From positions 806,001 to 870,000 of the forward strand of contig NZ_CP023564.1 of NCBI RefSeq assembly GCF_002407065.1: a DNA stretch of 64,000 nucleotides, given 5' to 3'. The stretch comes from Brachybacterium ginsengisoli (GTDB taxonomy: Bacteria > Actinomycetota > Actinomycetes > Actinomycetales > Dermabacteraceae). Positions 61,213-64,000 of the stretch are shown here, in pieces. The notes under the pieces are model-generated. The model did not search any database. It saw nothing but the letters and a program-made list of their open reading frames with translations, and was not told the DNA's origin. Position numbers and translations under genes: made by a program. Within the stretch, counting starts at the first letter, position 1; every line of letters begins with the position of its first letter.

Positions 61213-62198
61213 GCGCCTCCTCCACCACCCTGCCGATCGCCAAGGCCATCACCGCCGGGCTGCGCGATGCGATGACCGCCGACGACCACGTCCTGCTGAT
61301 GGGCGAGGACATCGGGGTGCTCGGCGGCGTCTTCCGCGTCACCGATGGGCTCCACGCCGAGTTCGGCTCCCAGCGGGTGGTGGACACCCCGCTGGCCGAG
61401 GCCGCCATCGTCGGCACTGCGCTGGGCCTCGCCGTGCGCGGCTATCGCCCCGTCGTCGAGATCCAGTTCGACGGCTTCGTCTTCCCGGCGTTCAACCAGA
61501 TCACCACCCAGGTCGCGAAGATGCACAGCCGCACCAGCGGCGCCGTGAACCTGCCGATGGTCATCCGCATCCCGCACGGCGGCGGCATCGGCGCGGTCGA
61601 GCACCACTCGGAGAGCCCCGAGGCGCTGTTCGCGCACACCGCCGGGCTGCGGATCCTCGCCCCCGCCACCGCGCAGGACGCGTACTGGATGACCCGCCAG
61701 GCGATCGAGTCCGAGGACCCGGTGATCCTGCTCGAGCCCAAGCGCCGCTACTGGGTCAAGGGGGACGTGGATCCGGACCGACGGCCCGAGCTCTCGCCCT
61801 GGGAGGCGAAGATCGTGCGTCCCGGCACCGACGCGACCCTGCTGGCCTGGGGCCCGTCGATGCCGCTCGCGCTCGAGGCCGCTGAGGCCGCCGCGGCCGA
61901 CGGGATCGAGCTCGAGGTCATCGACGCCCGCTCCCTGGCCCCGGTGGACTTCCCGACGATCGCCGAGTCCGTGCGCCGCACCGGCCGCCTGCTGATCGTC
62001 CACGAGGCGCCCGTGCTCGGCGGGCTCGGCGGCGAGATCGCCGCACGCATCTCCGAGCAGTGCTTCTACCACCTCGAGGCGCCCGTGCTCCGCGTGGGCG
62101 GGTACCACCTCCCGTACCCGCCGGCCCGCATGGAGCACGCCTACCTCCCCGACCTCGACCGGGTGCTCGACGGCGTGGACCGCCTGCTCGAGCACTGA
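61209..62198 (+). CDS. bkdB: 2-oxoacid dehydrogenase E1 beta
   Basis: 329 residues. Typical E1 beta features: LMGEDIGVLGGVFRVTDGL, DTPLAEAAIVGTALGLA, EIQFDGFVFPAFNQI and the C-terminal HEAPVLGGLGGEIAARI. Its ATG overlaps the E1 alpha stop by 4 bases. Confidence 0.9.
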   Translation: MSASSTTLPIAKAITAGLRDAMTADDHVLLMGEDIGVLGGVFRVTDGLHAEFGSQRVVDTPLAEAAIVGTALGLAVRGYRPVVEIQFDGFVFPAFNQITTQVAKMHSRTSGAVNLPMVIRIPHGGGIGAVEHHSESPEALFAHTAGLRILAPATAQDAYWMTRQAIESEDPVILLEPKRRYWVKGDVDPDRRPELSPWEAKIVRPGTDATLLAWGPSMPLALEAAEAAAADGIELEVIDARSLAPVDFPTIAESVRRTGRLLIVHEAPVLGGLGGEIAARISEQCFYHLEAPVLRVGGYHLPYPPARMEHAYLPDLDRVLDGVDRLLEH

Positions 62199-62231
62199 CG
62201 GACGCCTCCCCTGCGTGAAAGGATCACGACC

Positions 62232-63758
62232 ATGACTGCAGCCTCCACCGGTCCGACCGGCTCGCCGATCGTCACCGTCCCGCTGAACGATCCCGGCGAG
62301 GGCCTCACCGAGGCCGAGATCCTCGACATCAAGGTGGCCGTCGGCGACCGGGTCGAGATCAACGCGCCGGTGGTCGAGGTCGAGACGGCCAAGAGCGCCG
62401 TCGAGCTGTCCACCCATGTGGCCGGCACCGTCGTCGCGGTCCTGGTCGAGGTGGGCGACGAGGTCGCCGTCGGCGCCGGGCTGATCCAGATCGACACCTC
62501 CGACGGCGCGGCCTCCGCCGCGGAGCCGGCCCCCGCCGGCTCGCAGGAGGCACCGGCACCCGGGGCGGGTGCGGACGACGAGGTCGAGGCAGATCCGTCG
62601 GCCGAGGAGCTCGCCGAGCAGGTGCCGGCGCCCGCCGAGTCGGGCGCAGAGACTGTCGCCGAGCCCGCCGCCGAGCCCGCCGCCGAGCCCGCGAGCGAGG
62701 AGCCCAAGAACCTCGTCGGCTACGGCTCCCGCTCGGCCCCGCAGCGGCGCCGCCGTCGCCGTGCCGAGCAGGCGCAGTCCGTGGACGAGCAGCAGGTCCC
62801 GATCGATCGGATCCTCGCCAAGCCGCCGGTGCGCAAGCTCGCCCGCGATCTGGGCATCGCCCTGCACGACGTGCTCGCCACCGGTCCCGAGGGGACCGTC
62901 ACGCGGCAGGACGTGCTCGCCGCCCAGCAGCGCGCCTTCGGAGGCGCCGACGGAGACGGCGACTTCTTCCCCGAGGAGTCCCCGCAGGCCCCCGAGGGCC
63001 TCGGCGGGGCGATGAAGTCCACCCGCGACCAGCCGTTCTCGGGCGTCACGACCGACGAGCGCACCACCCGGGTGCCGATCCGCTCGGTGCGCAAGCGCAC
63101 CGCCGAGGCGATGGTGGCCTCGGCCTTCACCGCCCCGCACGTCACGGTCTTCAACGAGATCGACATGACCAACGCGGTGAGGATCGTCAGCACCCTGCGG
63201 GCCTCCCGCGAGTGGGCCGACGTGAAGGTCAGCCCCCTCGCGGTGATCGCGAAGGCGCTGCTGGTCGCGATCCGGCGCAACCCCGAGGTCAACGGCTCCT
63301 GGGACGAGGCCGCGCAGGAGATCGTCTACAAGCATTACGTGAACCTCGGCATCGCCGCGGCCACGCCCCGCGGCCTGATCGTCCCGAACCTCAAGGACGC
63401 GCACCTGATGACCCTGCGCGAGCTGGCCGAGGGCATCAGCGAGCTCGCCCGCACCGCCCGCGCCGGGCGCACCTCCCTGCGGGACACCCGCGACGGCACC
63501 ATCACGGTCACCAACTACGGCGTCTTCGACATCGACTCGGGCACGCCGATCCTGAACCCGGGGGAGTCCGCGATCCTCGGCGTGGGTGCGATCAAGGAGA
63601 AGCCCTGGGTGGTCGACGGCCAGGTGGTCCCGCGCCAGGTCGCCACGCTCTCGCTGAGCTTCGACCACCGCCTCATCGACGGCGCCCTGGGCGCCGAGCT
63701 GCTGCGCGACGTGAGCGCCGTGCTGGAGGATCCGTCCCTCGGCCTCGTGTGGGGTTGA
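62232..63758 (+). CDS. bkdC: Dihydrolipoamide acyltransferase E2
   Basis: 508 residues. An N-terminal lipoyl domain carries Lys in VETAKSAVEL (about residue 53). A Pro/Ala/Glu-rich linker, a peripheral-subunit-binding domain (PPVRKLARDLGIALHDVLATG about 195-225) shown here as PPVRKLARDLGIAL, and a catalytic domain with SFDHRLIDGALG (HxxxD) follow. It passes the acyl group to CoA. The E3 gene is not in the window. The ribosome site GAAAGGA precedes the ATG. Confidence 0.9.
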   Translation: MTAASTGPTGSPIVTVPLNDPGEGLTEAEILDIKVAVGDRVEINAPVVEVETAKSAVELSTHVAGTVVAVLVEVGDEVAVGAGLIQIDTSDGAASAAEPAPAGSQEAPAPGAGADDEVEADPSAEELAEQVPAPAESGAETVAEPAAEPAAEPASEEPKNLVGYGSRSAPQRRRRRRAEQAQSVDEQQVPIDRILAKPPVRKLARDLGIALHDVLATGPEGTVTRQDVLAAQQRAFGGADGDGDFFPEESPQAPEGLGGAMKSTRDQPFSGVTTDERTTRVPIRSVRKRTAEAMVASAFTAPHVTVFNEIDMTNAVRIVSTLRASREWADVKVSPLAVIAKALLVAIRRNPEVNGSWDEAAQEIVYKHYVNLGIAAATPRGLIVPNLKDAHLMTLRELAEGISELARTARAGRTSLRDTRDGTITVTNYGVFDIDSGTPILNPGESAILGVGAIKEKPWVVDGQVVPRQVATLSLSFDHRLIDGALGAELLRDVSAVLEDPSLGLVWG

Positions 63759-63813
63759 GCGGCATCCGCGCCGTGCTCAGCCGCTGCGCGGGGGCCCTCG
63801 GTACGCTGTGGCG

Positions 63814-64000
63814 GTGACCTCGAGCCCTTCTCCCGCGCCGCGCGGATCGCGCAGCACCGATCCGCGGATGCACACCGTCGAGATGGCGGCCCTGCGCATC
63901 GACGAGGTCACCGACTCCGAGACCCTCGACTCCGGACCGGTCCACGCCGATCTGGCCCCGTGGCGCACGGCGCTCCTGGTCGCGGCCGGGGGAGCGGTCG
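63814..64000 (+). CDS. crcB: Start of a CrcB/FluC-like fluoride channel gene (cut by window edge)
   Basis: The frame from the GTG at 63814 runs to the window end (62 residues). About 48 hydrophilic residues precede PWRTALLVAAGGAVG, the start of the first CrcB helix and its Gly-rich turn. TACGCT (63802-63807) lies 6 bases before the GTG, so it is probably leaderless. The assignment rests on this short segment. Confidence 0.55.
   Translation, partial: MTSSPSPAPRGSRSTDPRMHTVEMAALRIDEVTDSETLDSGPVHADLAPWRTALLVAAGGAV

Overview
The window is a 64 kb piece of a very GC-rich actinobacterial chromosome. The protein families suggest a member of the Micrococcales, and Brachybacterium or another Dermabacteraceae is my best guess from general resemblance, not from a search. 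The evidence is a mycothiol synthase (MshD), DUF3027, DUF2516 and DUF4244 proteins, an actinobacterial Tad/Flp locus with an Ssd-type ATPase, a topoisomerase I with a lysine-rich tail, and GTG starts with 4-bp ATGA/GTGA gene overlaps. No rRNA, tRNA, insertion sequence, prophage or CRISPR array was seen. The region reads as core chromosome with unusual intergenic DNA.

Layout. 1-4.5 kb: tail of an unknown gene, a DUF3027 protein, then a leftward oxidoreductase-tmk-holB operon. 4.5-7.9 kb: leftward sugar ABC transporter (two permeases and a binding lipoprotein, no ATPase). 8.2-13.7 kb: topA, a PAP2 phosphatase and a large methyltransferase, divergent from an MrfA-like helicase (13.7-16.2 kb). 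16.2-20.9 kb: leftward Tad/Flp pilus-type operon (ssd, tadA, a fused tadB-tadC, a DUF4244 pilin-like protein, TadE and an Rv3654c-like protein). 21.0-21.2 kb: a probable structured small RNA divergent from ssd. 21.2-27.5 kb: xthA, an SDR, pyrE, a YpfJ-type metallopeptidase, DedA, a TrmH-family methylase and fructose-bisphosphate aldolase. 27.5-35.2 kb: small membrane proteins, an FUSC-type protein, YgfZ, an FABP/nitrobindin-like protein, mshD and mutT1, separated by several different tandem-repeat arrays. 35.2-40.4 kb: a DUF4190 protein, then pstSCAB with a PHO-box-like repeat. 40.5-50.3 kb: an ABC/FtsX exporter, rhodanese, CPBP protease, SDR, purB, a holin-like membrane protein, a hydrolase, hisC and an MFS transporter. 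50.3-57.2 kb: an oxidoreductase, a DUF6882-like protein, and a histidine kinase facing a receiver-HEAT-glycosyltransferase operon. 57.2-60.0 kb: nagZ-anmK for cell-wall recycling. 60.0-63.8 kb: a 2-oxoacid dehydrogenase operon (E1 alpha, E1 beta, E2), probably for branched-chain substrates. The window ends inside a crcB-like gene.

The most notable points are: (i) a promoter-hairpins-terminator transcription unit with no ORF next to ssd; (ii) an array of eight 17-bp units of two kinds beside a 52-bp imperfect palindrome in a convergent intergenic region; (iii) a histidine kinase/receiver/HEAT/glycosyltransferase module that may control an extracellular polysaccharide; (iv) a TANNNT hexamer 6-7 nt before the start codon of at least twelve genes, which suggests widespread leaderless transcription and supports a 33-residue membrane protein; (v) a promoter with an operator-like palindrome filling its spacer, lying in the 3' end of anmK and driving the dehydrogenase operon; (vi) short tandem duplications that copy the stop-codon segment of the neighbouring gene at several loci.
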